Assembly: GCF_017591425.1 (NCBI RefSeq)
Contig: NW_024466607.1
Span: 17,244,501-17,308,500, forward strand
DNA from: Ochotona curzoniae
Lineage: Eukaryota > Chordata > Mammalia > Lagomorpha > Ochotonidae
DNA: 64,000 bases
Reading direction: 5' to 3'
Position 1 is the first letter of the stretch. Every line of letters starts with the position of its first letter. The notes beneath the pieces were generated by a model, which worked only from the letters and a program-made list of their open reading frames with translations, made no database searches and had not been told where the DNA came from. Positions 35,476-47,100 of the stretch are shown here, in pieces. The position numbers and the translations under genes were made by a program.

Positions 35476-36742
35476 GAGGGATGCTAGGCGGGCTGTTCTG
35501 GGCTGGGTGTCCCATACCAGGCTCTGTTCTCAGAAGCCAAAAGGACTTTGGGCAAAAGGCTGCTTGCAACGGGGAATGGCAGGGAGAGATGTGGGGCTGG
35601 TGGGCTGGCTGGGAGGATGAGGGCCAGTGACAAATGCTGGAAAGAACAAAGGTGGCTGAGTGCAGGAATTGGCCCCTGCTGACCCCTTGCATGCCTGGGT
35701 CTCTAGTGTATGCCCCTGCCTCTTGAATGCCTCTTGAATGAGGGGCAGGTCTGCTGGGGGGAGGGGAGCATCCTAGGGTGGTGTACCGAGAGGAGCTGGG
35801 CTGTGGGGGAGGAGGGTGTCCCCTTCTTTCCTTGAGAACTGGGAGCATGGGGTTTGGGGGGCACACACTTTGCTCACACCTTACATACCACCTGGACCAA
35901 GGCTGGTAGCTTTTGGGGGAGGGAATGGTTGACGGGGCAGGGTCTGTCTTTTGGTTGGAGTCCAAAGCCCTCCAAGAGCACGTGGGGCCACAGACGGGGG
36001 ACTGGGAGGAGTCAGGGCAGGAAGGAGGCTGCAGGCTGCTAATAGGGGAACAGAGAACACAGGCCTCCCACTCCACTCCACACCCGGCCAGCCAGCTGGG
36101 ATGCAGCCCTGTGAAGGGGGCAGTCACTTTCCTGCGGTTGCTGCCCTCCTGCGGGGCTCCAGGGAGTGTGTGCTGGAGGTGGCCATGGGTGGGCAGGCAG
36201 GTACCTGGGACAGAGCATCCTCTCAGGATGCTCTGAGGCTAGAAGCTCCAGCTGCCCTCCCACACCTGCTGGCCAAGGGGCTGGTCCCCATCTTGGATGC
36301 TCCTAACGGAGGTGCCAGAGCAGTGGGAACTGGTGGACAGGGGTTGGGGGCACATGCCTGCAGCTGGGAGAAAACCTCACAGGCCCAACCTGCTTAAAAA
36401 GGTAGGAGCTGGACATCGCTTAGGCTCTTGCTTCACTGAGCTCCTGTTACCTCTTCCAGGAAGCCTTCCTGGCACTGCTCCCCCCAGCACATCCATACAA
36501 ACCGCTACCATGGCATCAGATGTTTGCTCTGAGAAACGAAAGAAATTAACTTCATGTCCTTCTTCTGTTTTAATTTTATTTAGAAATAATTTCAAATCCA
36601 CAGAAAAGTTATCAGAGTAAGAATGCTACATCCATGGACATCCATGGACCTTCTAGGGTTTGTGGTCAGTTATTGTTCACATTCACCTGCTCCCTTGCTT
36701 TATATTTTTAAGTTACTTTATTTTTTAATTTTTATTATTTTT

Positions 36743-37056
36743 TAAAGATTTATTTTTTTATTGGAAAGGCGGATATACAGAGAGGAGAGACAGAGAGGAA
36801 GATCTTCCGTCCGATGATTCACTCCCCAAGTGAGCGCAACAGCTGATACTATGCCGATCTGAAGCCAGGAGCCACTTCCGGGTCTCCCACATGGGTGCAG
36901 GGTCCCAAAGCTTTGGGCCATCCTCGACTGCTCTCCTGGGCCACAGGCAGGGAGCTGGATGGGAAGCGGGGCTACCGGGATAGAACCGGCGCCCATATGG
37001 GATCCCGGGCGTGCAAGGCGAGGACCTTAACCACTTGCGCCACTGCGCCGGGCCCC
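36743..37056 (-). mobile_element. CSINE, young (first of three in a row)
   Basis: 'ttattggaaaggcggatata' to 'cactgcgccgggcccc'; very close to the copy at 17943-18255. Confidence 0.9.
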
Positions 37057-37069
37057 TATTTTTTTATTT

Positions 37070-37395
37070 TTAAAAATGTTTATTTATTTATTAGAAAGTC
37101 AGATATACAGAGAGGAGGAGAGACAGAGAGGAAGATCTTCTGTCCGATGATTCACTCCCCAAGTGAGTGCAACGGCTGATGCTATGCCGATCCGAAGCCA
37201 GGATTCAGGTACTTCTTCCAGGTCTCCCACACAGGTGCAGGGTCCCAAAGCCTTGGGCCGTCCTTGACTGCTTTCCCAGGTCACAAGCAGGGAGCTGGAT
37301 GGGAAGTGGAGCTGCCGGGATTAGAACCGGCGCCCATTGGGATCCCAGGGCGTTCAAGGTGAGGACTTTAGCCTCTAGGCCATGCCGCCAGGCCC
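37070..37395 (-). mobile_element. CSINE (second of three)
   Basis: 'ttattagaaagtcagatata' to 'aggccatgccgccaggccc'. Confidence 0.9.
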
Positions 37396-37432
37396 AAGTT
37401 ACTTTAAAAAAATAAAATCTTAAACAGAGATA

Positions 37433-37745
37433 TGCTTCTTTTTATTGGAAGGGCAGATACACAGAGAGAAGGAGAGACAGAGAAAACGATTGTCTATCTA
37501 TTGGTTCACTCTCCAAGGGGCTGCCAGCGACCAGAACTGAGCTGATCCAAGTCAGGAGCCAGGAGCTTCTTCTGGGTCTTCCACATGGGTGCAGGGTCTC
37601 AGGCTTTGGGCCATCCTTGACTGCTCTCCTAGACCACAGGCAGGGAGCTGGAAGGGAAGTGGAGTATCCAGCACACAAACCAGCACCCATTTGGGACCCT
37701 GGCATATGCAAGGTGAGGACTTTAGTCATTAGGCTACATGTGGGT
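37433..37745 (-). mobile_element. CSINE (third of three)
   Basis: 'tttattggaagggcagatac' to 'taggctacatgtgggtcc'. Confidence 0.85.
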
Positions 37746-37764
37746 CCTGAAATTACTTTGAAAC

Positions 37765-37796
37765 ATATATATACATATATATATATACATATATAT
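37765..37796 (+). repeat. (AT)n-rich tract
   Basis: Alternating AT with interspersed C, directly next to the left arm of a perfect inverted repeat. Confidence 0.8.
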
Positions 37797-37864
37797 ACAA
37801 TGCCAAATAAATGGTAAATAAATAAATAAAGAAATATATCTACACACCATTTATTTGGCATTGT
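37797..37864. repeat. Perfect 19-bp inverted repeat, 30-base loop
   Basis: ACAATGCCAAATAAATGGT (37797-37815) and its exact reverse complement (37846-37864) flank an AT-rich 30-base loop. It sits between an inverted CSINE and a forward CSINE. Confidence 0.9.
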
Positions 37865-38190
37865 GCTGCTGCATGTTAAGCTATCACATGCAGTGCCAGC
37901 ACCCCACGTCAGAGTACCAGATCAAGTCCCAGCTGCTCCACTTTCAACCCAGCTCCCTGTTAATACACCCAGGAGGAAGCAGGTAACAGCCTCCATACTT
38001 GGGCCCTCTCACCCTTGTGGTTCCTGGCTTTGGTCTGGCTCAGCTCCAGCCACTGCAACCAAGGGTGAATGATCTTCCCCTCACTCTCCCTCCCTCTTCT
38101 CTGTCTTCTCACTTTCTCTCCTTCTCCTCTCTCTCTCTGTCTCTCTCTTCATTGCTCTGTCAGATAAATGTCATTACAAATAAATAAAAA
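37862..38190 (+). mobile_element. CSINE, older subtype
   Basis: 'tgttaagctatcacatgcag' to 'tcattacaaataaataaa', with a CT-rich expansion at 38080-38150. Confidence 0.7.
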
Positions 38191-38204
38191 TGAAATTTGA
38201 GAGT

Positions 38205-38335
38205 AAAAGAGCAAGATCTCCTATCTGCTGGTTCACTGCCCAAATGGCTGCAGTGGTCAGAGCCAAGAGCCGGGAACTCAGTTTAGGTCTCCCACATGGG
38301 CAGAAGAGATGCAAGAACTTAAGCCGTCACCTCTG
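38205..38335 (-). mobile_element. CSINE fragment
   Basis: 'atctgctggttcactgccca' to 'gaacttaagccgtcacc'. Confidence 0.6.
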
Positions 38336-39557
38336 CCTCTTGGTCTGCATTGGTGGCAAGCCGGAGTGAGGAGTCTGAGCTGAGTACAAGCTGGGCCCCG
38401 AACTCCGGGCGCAGCCTCTGAGGGGACACAGGTGCCCCAAATATTATGCTAATGCTGCTTCTCCTTTGGCTGTATTCATTTATCTCTCCCACCTTGCCTC
38501 TGCCCAGCTCCTGTGTGTGTGTGAGGGGGTATATATATAAATACATATCCTCCTTGTCCCCCAGCCGTTTGGTAAGTTGCAGACATTTGAAAGGATGGCT
38601 TTCTGTCCCTCTCTGGCATCAGTCCAGGGGAGTGCAGACCATGCGGTGTGGAGAAAGGAGAACCTGGGACAGGCAACAAATGAATAGATGTCATCTTTGC
38701 GGGGATGGGGGTTGGTTGGAGGGGGCTGACACCTGAGGGCTGGCCCAGGCTGCTCAGGGAATTGGGCTGCTCCGGGTAGGGCCTGTGGCTTTGGAAAGCC
38801 AGTGTGCACCTGGCAGGGGGATGGTGGCCCAGCAGCATGAGGATGTGGTGGTTGATGACTGTGGAGCTGCAGCTTATGTCTGTGGGGATGGCGGCAGGCA
38901 GGCAGGGTTGCCACGCTGCGGCACGTGGACGCTCTTGGGAGACTGGCACCCAGGGGTGTGATAACACACAGCACCAGCCCCAGGCCTCACCCTCCTGCCT
39001 GGGAGGTCCTCCCCACAACCCCAGACAGGAGGGGACAGGAGTGGGGGCTGCTCGTTACCTCCTAAGTAGCTGCTATGGTCTGCTTACAGAGGGCAGGAGA
39101 GGGATTTCTGGCCCTAGTGGGGTTGCCTGCTGGTCCCTATTGCTGGACTGGTGTGCCTTCTGTATGCACAGTGACTCCACATGGGTAGGAGTCTCCCCAG
39201 AGGCCTGCTTACATGTAGCTCTCTCACCCTTTCCAGCTGCCACTCTAAGGGTCATGGCTAAGAGGGTTGGCCTTTAGAAGCTCACCCCCTAGCTGCTCTG
39301 ATGATGTCCTCTCTCTCTTTTCAGTAAAGGGCTCCTCCTCCAGGAAGCCCTTCAGATTGCCTCAGAACATTCCATCTCATAACTCACATTCCCTTCCTGG
39401 GAATGCCAAACCTGTTGGTTCTCTTGTTGGTTCCCCCAGGAACCAGGACTAGGATCAGTCATCAGGTTTTCAGGCTGGGCTGGTAACTGGCATCTCGTGG
39501 AGGAATACCAATGGCTGGACATTGGGTTCTTCTGACATAAGGTATTTCTTTTTATTT

Positions 39558-39887
39558 TTTTAAAGATTTATTTATGTTTAAATATTTACTATTTTTATTG
39601 GCAAGGCAGAGAGAAGGAGAGACAAAGAGGAAGATCTTCCATGCGATGGTTCATTCCTCAAGTGAGCGCAACAGCTGGAGCTGAGCCAATTCGAAGCCAG
39701 GAGCTCTTTCAGGTCTACACAAGGGTACAGGGTCCCAAGGTCTTGGGCCATCCTCGACTGCTTTCCCAGGCCACAAGCAGGGAGCTAGATGGGAAGCAGG
39801 GCTGCCGGGATTAGAACTGGCGCCCATATGGGATCCTGGCACATTCAAGGTGAGAACTTTAGCCGCTGAGCTACCATGCTGGACCCG
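39558..39887 (-). mobile_element. CSINE
   Basis: 'taaagatttatttatgttta' to 'agctaccatgctggaccc'. Confidence 0.85.
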
Positions 39888-39892
39888 CAAGG

Positions 39893-40222
39893 CATTTTTT
39901 TTTAAGATTTATTTATTTCAATTGGAAAGGCAGATATGCAAAAAGAAGGCGAGACGGAGAAAGATCTTCCATTTGCTGGTTCATTCACCAAGTAGCCACA
40001 GTGGCTGGAGCTAAGCCAATCTGAAGCCAGGGGCCTGGAACTTCTTCCAGGTTTGCCATGTGGGTGCAGGGCCCCAAGACTTTAGGCCTTCCTCGACTGC
40101 TTTCCCAGGCCACAAGCAGGGAGCTGGATGGGAAGTGGAGTAATCAGGACTTGAATTGGTACCCATATGGAATCCCAGTGTATGCAAAGCAAGGACTTTT
40201 TAAGGTTGCTGCACCGGGCCTG
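39893..40222 (-). mobile_element. CSINE
   Basis: 'ttaagatttatttatttcaa' to 'gttgctgcaccgggcc'; directly follows the previous copy. Confidence 0.85.
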
Positions 40223-40544
40223 CAAGTCATGTTTAAAAGCCCATAGATCTAAGGCCAACTGAGCTGTGGGAACAGCACAAGGCTCCACGTCGAGGGACAA
40301 GAGGTTTATTTAAGACCACCACCCTATTGGAGGGAGGGCAGGCCGCTGACGTGGATCTCTAGCTACTTGGTCAACACAGTGCTGCCTCCCTCAGAGCTCT
40401 GGCCTGCTGGTCTACAACTGTGGCCCATGACATTGCATGAGCCATTCAGGAGACCCTAGGGAGGGAGGGCCCCCCTGCACTCCTGTGAAAGCTGAGGGAA
40501 CACTGGCCTCCTTGCCTTATGCCCATCCCCCCAAAAGAGACTTC

Positions 40545-40660
40545 AGCCAATTAGCACGTACAGTATTTACTTAATTAGGGTAATGACATAATTAGTGTAA
40601 CTTGGGCTCCATCACATGGCTTCAACATGCAATTAGGAGCTGTCAGCGGGAGGCGACATT
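40545..40660. promoter_or_regulatory. Cluster of homeodomain-type sites 1
   Basis: Four AATTAG cores (near 40549, 40571, 40589 and 40630) plus TAATGA at 40581 within about 90 bases, followed by GCTGTCAG (MEIS/TGIF-type). The block is free of repeats and sits in the GLYCTK-DNAH1 interval. An enhancer role is inferred. Confidence 0.4.
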
Positions 40661-40722
40661 GTGAAAATGCTCATTCAATTTTGGTTCCAGCGTGGAGGCT
40701 GAGGCAGCTGCCTCTGCTGAGG

Positions 40723-40755
40723 AGGGAGATGGGCTGGTGGTAGGCGATGGGGCTG

Positions 40756-40819
<64 letters not shown>

Positions 40820-40849
40820 GGAGATGGGCTGGTGGTAGGCGATGGGGCT

Positions 40850-40882
<33 letters not shown>
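40723..40882 (+). repeat. Duplicated 33-bp unit with (GT)n tracts
   Basis: The 33-base unit beginning 'agggagatgggctggtggta' occurs at 40723-40755 and 40818-40850 without a mismatch; each is followed by GT repeats (about 30 and 16 units). The period is 95 bases. Confidence 0.92.
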
Positions 40883-40883
<1 letters not shown>

Positions 40884-41779
40884 GTACGCGCGGTTCCTGG
40901 GCTGGGGAGCAGGGATGCCTGATTGCGTCTATCCCCATCCTGTGCAAGCATTGCTGGCCTCAATCCCAACCTCAGAGAATGGTGACCACTGTAGTGTGGT
41001 CGGGGTGGCTGAGACCACCTAAGCACCATGGGCCCTCGTGCTCCAGCATTCTCTGCCTGAGTGGCCCCTCTACAGTCAGGCTCAACACTCTCAGCCCCAG
41101 GGAGAGCGCCTGCCCTGGGTTGAGGAGGGTGGCTGCCTCTGAGACCCCAAACCCTCCCAAGACCTTCCAAAGCCTTCTTCAGGGTGAACCTAATGGCTTT
41201 TGGAGGGCAGGGAGGAAGAGAGGTGCATGAGGAAAAAAGGCTAGTGGCTCACCTGGGAACTAAATCTGCTGCTGCCAGCCCCCAAGCCCTCTGCCCTACC
41301 TGCCCGGACACCTGGCCTGACTGTCTCAGAGCCCCTGGGACATGGGAGCCCCTTGTCCTCCCTCCACAGTTCATCCTCAGAGCAGCAGTCACCCTTTCTG
41401 CGTCACCCCACTGCACAGATGAGCACTTCACCGTCTTGCTTCTACCTCCACAGCCACCCAGAGGGAGTCCCTTGTAGCATCAAACCTGCACCTCTTAGTA
41501 GGGCGAACAGAAGGAGCAGCTAGGCCTAGCACAGGGCAGAGTCGAGTCCCAACCACCAGCCGTGGTCCTTGCAGGTGGGTGACTCTGCCACACTAAGCAT
41601 CCACATGTCCGGCCACTCTGAGTGTGGGGCTCCAAGCAGAGGCTTGGCACAAGCGCGGTGGTGAGGAGGGCTGTCCCAGCAGGTGTAGGACCTGTAACCC
41701 CAGGGTTGCTGACCTGCTGGACAGGGTGTGGGGAGCTTGGGGAACATGGAAGGAATTCCCATGGGCATGCAGGAATCTG

Positions 41780-42000
41780 GCAGACAGCATGGTGGTGGCT
41801 GTAGTCACCCTGTCTGATTGCTCCCATGTGGGTGACAGGAACCCAAGTGCTTGGGCCGTCACCTGCTGCCTACCAGTGTGTGCACTGGCAGGAAACTGGA
41901 GTTGGAAGCAGAGTCAAGACTTGATCTCAGATGCTCAGATATAGGATATGGGCAACCAAGCGGCGTCTTAAGTGCTGTGCCATACACTCATCCCCGAACT
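41780..42000 (-). mobile_element. CSINE, old fragment
   Basis: 'gtgggtgacaggaacccaag' and 'gttggaagcagagtcaagac' to 'gctgtgccatacactca'. Confidence 0.6.
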
Positions 42001-42584
42001 TCGCTTTTCTGAGCTGAGACCCACAGTGGGGCAGAAGCTGCACTAGCAGAAACCTGGGAGCCCGGCTGTCCAGGTGATCCTCTGCTTACCCTTAGCTGGC
42101 AGGTAAAGGAGGGCCAGGCCCATCCTGGGGCACCCTGCCGTGGATTACAGGAGCCTCTCCTCTGTCACCCTCAGCCGGCTATGGGTCCTCAGGCAGGACC
42201 CTGGCCTCTGTGGGCATCAGCTTTCCGAGTAAGTACAGGTTGATGGGTGACCCTCTGAGCACCTGTCTGTATGCACTGCTGGGTGTCTTTGTATGCAGTG
42301 GTCAACTAGATCACGTGGTCAGTAGAATCAGATGTGGTTTCAGCTTCAGGTTTGGCAGGGCAGTCAGAAGGATGGAGCTGGGGACCTCATGATGTGGGAA
42401 GTGGGGGAGCTGCTGTTCCCGCCGATGCTGCCCCTGGTCCCTGCCTCTTCCGCACGCTCCATGCTCTCAGGCCTTTGGTAATGCAGACAGGTATCACTGC
42501 TGAGCGTTCCTTCTGCAGGACAAGGAGGTGGCTGCCATCGCCACCAGACCATCCTCTGGGTCCAGCACGCCTCTGTGCCAAGCA

Positions 42585-42722
42585 CATTAGGGGATAATTA
42601 AGTAAAAATAGGCCTTCCGACCAGTGTAGCTCATTAAGGCCTAATTAAGTTAATTAGTTCCAGGTGTGGATGGCGAGGCTTAAGTGAGGCGGCGGCTGTT
42701 GTTTGCTGTAATTGCATTTTCA
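42585..42722. promoter_or_regulatory. Cluster of homeodomain-type sites 2
   Basis: TAATTA at 42595, 42642 and 42651, TCATTAAG at 42631, a T-box/E-box-like CAGGTGTGG at 42661 and TAATTGCAT at 42709. The block is repeat-free and unlike its GC-rich surroundings. An enhancer role is inferred. Confidence 0.4.
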
Positions 42723-45490
42723 CAGCAGCAGTGGTGGTGACGGTAATGGCGTGGCACAGGCAGCAGCTTCCTGCGAGGTCTGGAAGCCTGCCAGGGTGTT
42801 CAGGAGGCTGCTGGCAGAGCTGGGAGGGGTGGGAGGAGGAGCAGGCCAGGACCACCCACGAAGAGCAGTGTACTGGAGGCTGAGGGTCTCCCAGGCCCTT
42901 CGCACTTGCCCGCCTGGCTTTTCGCGCGGGTGGTGTTGGGATTGAGGTGTACAAAGACTTGGAGAGGCATCCTTGGTGCTGCTCCCAACATGAGCTAGAC
43001 TGCCTCTGGCCCCTCTAAGGTCCCCGGGCAGGGAGACTGTGAGACTCACACTCCATCTCCCCCTATTTGGCTTGGGTCCTTGACTCCTGTCCATTTTGGC
43101 AGGTGCCTGGACTTCAGGGATGTTCCCTCTTCGTGATTCTGGGTAGGGGTGGCGACCACATAGTCTCCCACCCCAGGCATCTTCCAGAGCCCACTTTTTC
43201 TGAGAACTGGCCTGGATGACAGCCCTCCTGGCCTTACTCACACTCTGGTTCACTTACTCAGCAGCTCCTCCCAGGCAGCCGAGCTGGGGCTGGGGTCTAA
43301 GCTGGATAGACAGCCTTGCAGAGCATTTGGTGTCTTCATGGAGGCAAGCACAGGCATGCCTCTGGCCACATGACTTTGTTGTAGCGGTGGATGCCCAGAG
43401 TGCTCCTGTGAGGAGGACAGATGTCCACACGTAGTGGCTCTGATATGAGTGACAAAGAAGCAGCGTGGGAACTAACAGGATTGCCTTCTGGTCAGAGGGC
43501 AGTATATGGGGGTGACAAGGGGGCACCCCGGGGGGGAACAACCTCACAGCTCAGACCAGTGCAGGACCTGGGGATGCAAAATATGGGGTACTTCCTGCAA
43601 TGCTCGTGTTGCCTCTGTGCTCTGACCCAGAAGGCTTGGAATTCTCAAGATGAACATTCAGAGCAGTCCCTCCTGAGGTGGGGCAATGGGGACAGTTATG
43701 GACCCCGTCCTTCAACTGCTACCTAGGAGATGCTGTCTCCTCTGCAACCTTTAGGGCTGTGGAGGGGCCAAGATTGGCAGCTGGGGGACTCATTCACTGT
43801 TGCTGTTCCAGTGCGTGAATGACAGGTACCCACGTGGCTTCTCCAGCCAGGTCTCTCGTGGTGGGAGCTCCCACTTGCAGGCTTGGTCCATTACCAACAA
43901 GTTTTGGTTTCTGAGCCCAAGTTTGGCTTGTATAATCTTTCACCTCAGAGTGGCCTCATCCTCACTTCCTACTGTCATCCCCTCTGCCAAGACAGCTTAG
44001 GCTCTCTGTGTGTTGGTGTTCCTGCCTAGATAAGGGAAGCTAATGGTGTAGCCATTGTTTTACTGGACTGATGTGAAGATGGAGCAACAGCATGTGGCTA
44101 AGGCTCGGACCACAGGCTGCTTTCTCAGTACCTGACCCCTAGCCTGGAGGAGCAGTCACTGCAGAGGTGGACACTGTCCTGCTCGTGGTATAAGTGGCCC
44201 AGGGATATAACTTATGCCTAGGCTTCATCATTGCCTGTTGGCTGCAGATGGTAGGTTCTGCCATGGCCTTCACACATCCAGATGCAGGGCAGTGAATTTC
44301 TTGGGATGCAAGTTTGCTCTGCTTGTGTTGAGTCCACTCTGCCCAGCATTCACTCCAACTCAGCCCTGCCTGATCCCAAATCCCCCTACCTGCATCCCAG
44401 ATTCAGGGTGGTGGCTTAGATGGGTGGATCCAGACCCAATGGGAGGAGGTGTCTGGCAGCAGACCCAGTGGTGTTCAGGAGATCGTCCCCAGATGTCCTA
44501 GAGGGTGGCAGGTCCCGTAGAAGCAGATGGCTGTCTGGGGTGCCTAAGCTTCTCCTATGAATCTGTTGTGTAGTAAGTGTGGGGCCTGCAGGAGCTCCTG
44601 GTCCACCAGTTGGATCAGGTGAGCCATCCAGGAAGGAAGGACAAAAGGTGCCCATGCTGCCTTTCTCTGCAGGTGCCCTGCTGCCCTGCTGCCCTCCTGT
44701 GCCTCCCAGGAAACTCTCCTCCACAGCAGCCAAGTCTCCAACACTCAGGGTGTCCCTGTTGCATACCCTGAGCTCCTCTCAAGGCAATCCTTGGGGTTTA
44801 AGAGGTTACTGGACCTTCTCTCCAACTCCTGCAAACCTGGGACCCCCAATGTCTGAGGGCAGAGTCCCAGAGCAGTGAAGCAACGGGTCATTCAGGAAAG
44901 GCTGGATCACAAGGAAGGGTCCAGGAGCTGCAGGGTAAGTGCAGTCCGGGAGCCGGCCTGGTGCTGAGGGGCCTCGCTTCCTTCTCTCTGCTGTAGGAGG
45001 TAACTGTTTCTAGACACTCCTGAACATGCTGGGCCTCTGGGAGGGCCTGTCCCAAGGTCACCCAGGCTCCTCTATGGAGGGACATCAGGGGAGGGGCAGC
45101 GATTGGCCTCTGTCAAGCTGGCCCTGCCACTTGCTCACTGTTTCTCTCTTGGACCGTGCCCTTTTGCCTCCCAGAGACGCAGTAGACCAGGCAGAGGAGG
45201 GTGGCTCCTAGCTCTATCCACAGATGGGAGGATGGTGGGACAGGAGGGCCTGGAGCCTGGGTTTCTCCGAGTCAACAAGCCCAGCCCTGAGGAGGAGGTG
45301 GCCAGCAACCAGTCCAGCCTGGCCTTTTTGTGTTCTGTTCTCTCAGCCATGTCCTGCACACCCCCTACCTAAGGTTCACAGTTCCTCCCCAGCTGAGTGT
45401 GTCTTAAAGCCCCCTTCTCTCTAACCCCCAATTATGGCTGGTCACAAAAGCTGGACCGTGACCAGACAAAGGGACAGGGATGAAAGTGCT
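42723..45490. other. Intergenic stretch, no gene seen
   Basis: Repeat-poor unique sequence of moderate G+C. No coding signal beyond chance frames. Confidence 0.55.
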
Positions 45491-45491
45491 G

Positions 45492-45505
45492 GTTGTCATG
45501 GCAAC
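45492..45505. promoter_or_regulatory. X-box palindrome (RFX)
   Basis: GTTGTCATGGCAAC differs at one base from the ideal X-box GTTGCCATGGCAAC. Confidence 0.6.
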
Positions 45506-45939
45506 CTGGCAGGGCTGCTGGGACCCAAGGGAGGGGCCTGGCTGTGTGCCTATGCCCCGCATCTTGATGACCTCTGAGCATGAGCCAGGGTGGCCCAGGG
45601 ACCCACAGGGATCCCCCTCCTACTTTGGGCCCACCAGAGCTGGGGAACAATGACAACTGCACCCCCCATGGGCAGCACCTGCTCCCTGGGCCTCCCCTGG
45701 GAACCCCATTATTCTGCACCTGCTGGCCCCCCACACCTGCTCCTCCAGCCCCAGCACCCCTCCCACTGCCCCAAGGCACTCCCTGCCTCTCCCCAGTCCC
45801 AGCTGCCTGCTCTGAGACGCAGCCAGGAGAGGCTGTGGAGCTAGGAAGAGGCGTCCAGGGAGGCCTGGGCAGGGCTAGAGGGTCCAGCTTCAAGCTAGCT
45901 GCACCTGACCAACAACGTATGCTTACGACAAGTGTCTCT

Positions 45940-46020
45940 GCTTCAGGGCCTCAGTCTCCTCTCTTATAAAATGGGGGTAGCTATTCCCACTCTTACGGCC
46001 TCTAGAACAGAGTTTCATCC
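45940..46020 (-). mobile_element. MIR-type SINE fragment
   Basis: 'ggcctcagtctcctctctta' then 'taaaatgggggtagctattc' is the reverse MIR core. Confidence 0.5.
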
Positions 46021-46049
46021 TGCTTGGAGGAAATCAGAGGCCAGGCTGT

Positions 46050-46222
46050 CTCCAGAGGGTGACAGGAACCAATGTTTTTAAGCCATCACCCGCTGTCTCC
46101 TAGGGCTCATACTGGCAGGAAGCTGGATGGGAAGCAGTAGCAGGACTCATTTCCAGGCACTCTGATATGTGATGCGGGTATCCCAGGCAGTGGCTTAACC
46201 CACTGTGCCACACAATGCCCAC
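46050..46222 (-). mobile_element. CSINE, old fragment
   Basis: 'aagccatcacccgctgtctc' to 'aacccactgtgccacacaat'. Confidence 0.65.
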
Positions 46223-46493
46223 CTCTGGGCAAGATTCCTGAATGGTCTGTTGGCCCAGGTATATTGGGAAAGAGGAAGACTAAGGGGTAAAGAAACATGA
46301 CAGAAAGTGATGGTAACCAGAGAATAGCCTGGGTTTCCCTGGTTTCCCTCAGTCCCATGCTTTTATAAATGGATAGGGCAACTCCGTATTTGGCTTTGGG
46401 GCAGGACTCCCTGCAGCCGCTCTGATATCCCACCACCACTAGAGGGTGGCGTGGAGTAGCATCAAGGGTGGGAGAAGCAGGGAAGCAGGAAGC

Positions 46494-46828
46494 TTTTTTT
46501 TTTTTTTAAGATTTATTTATTTTTATTGGAAATTCAGATATACAGAGAGGAGGAGAGCCAGAGAGGAAAGATCTTCTGTCTGCTGATTCACTCCCCAAGT
46601 GACAGCCAGAACTGAACTGATCCAAAGCCAGGAGCTAGAAGCTTCTTCCGGGTTTCCCATGCAGGTGCAGGGTCCCAAGGCTTTGGTTCATCCTGGACTA
46701 CTTTCCCAGGCCTCAAGCAGGGAGCTGGTTGGGAAGAGGAGCCTCTGGGATTAGAACCAGCACTCATATGGGATCCTGGCACGTGCAAGGCGAGGACTTT
46801 AGCCACCAGGCTACTGTGCTGGGCCCAC
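46494..46828 (-). mobile_element. CSINE, young
   Basis: T-run, 'ttattggaaattcagatata' to 'aggctactgtgctgggccc'. Confidence 0.88.
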
Positions 46829-46841
46829 AGATTCCCTCTTT

Positions 46842-47100
46842 AAAAACATATATTTATGTATTTTTATTTGAGAGGTAAGGAAGGAGGGAGGAGAGTTCCC
46901 ATCTGCTGAGTCGCTCCCTGAGTGTCCAGGGGCCATGAATGCAGTGAATCTTCCATTTGTTTGTCAGGGACTCAACCACCTGATTCATCAGCTGCTGCCT
47001 CCCAGGGTGCACATTGGCGCTAAACTGGAATTGGCACTCTGATATGGGATGCAGGGAGCTCAGCTGGTGTCGTTACTGCTAAGGCGCATACTTAGGCCTG
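46842..47100 (-). mobile_element. CSINE, old
   Basis: 'tttatttgagaggtaaggaa' to 'gctaaggcgcatacttagg'. Confidence 0.6.

Noticed and set aside
35060..36127. 355-codon open frame on the minus strand
   Set aside because: Pro/Ser/Leu-rich low complexity from the complement of a purine-rich tract; no domain, no splice context, no conserved motif.
40643..41170. 175-codon minus-strand frame with Thr-His repeats
   Set aside because: Translation of the GT/CA microsatellite and its flanks.
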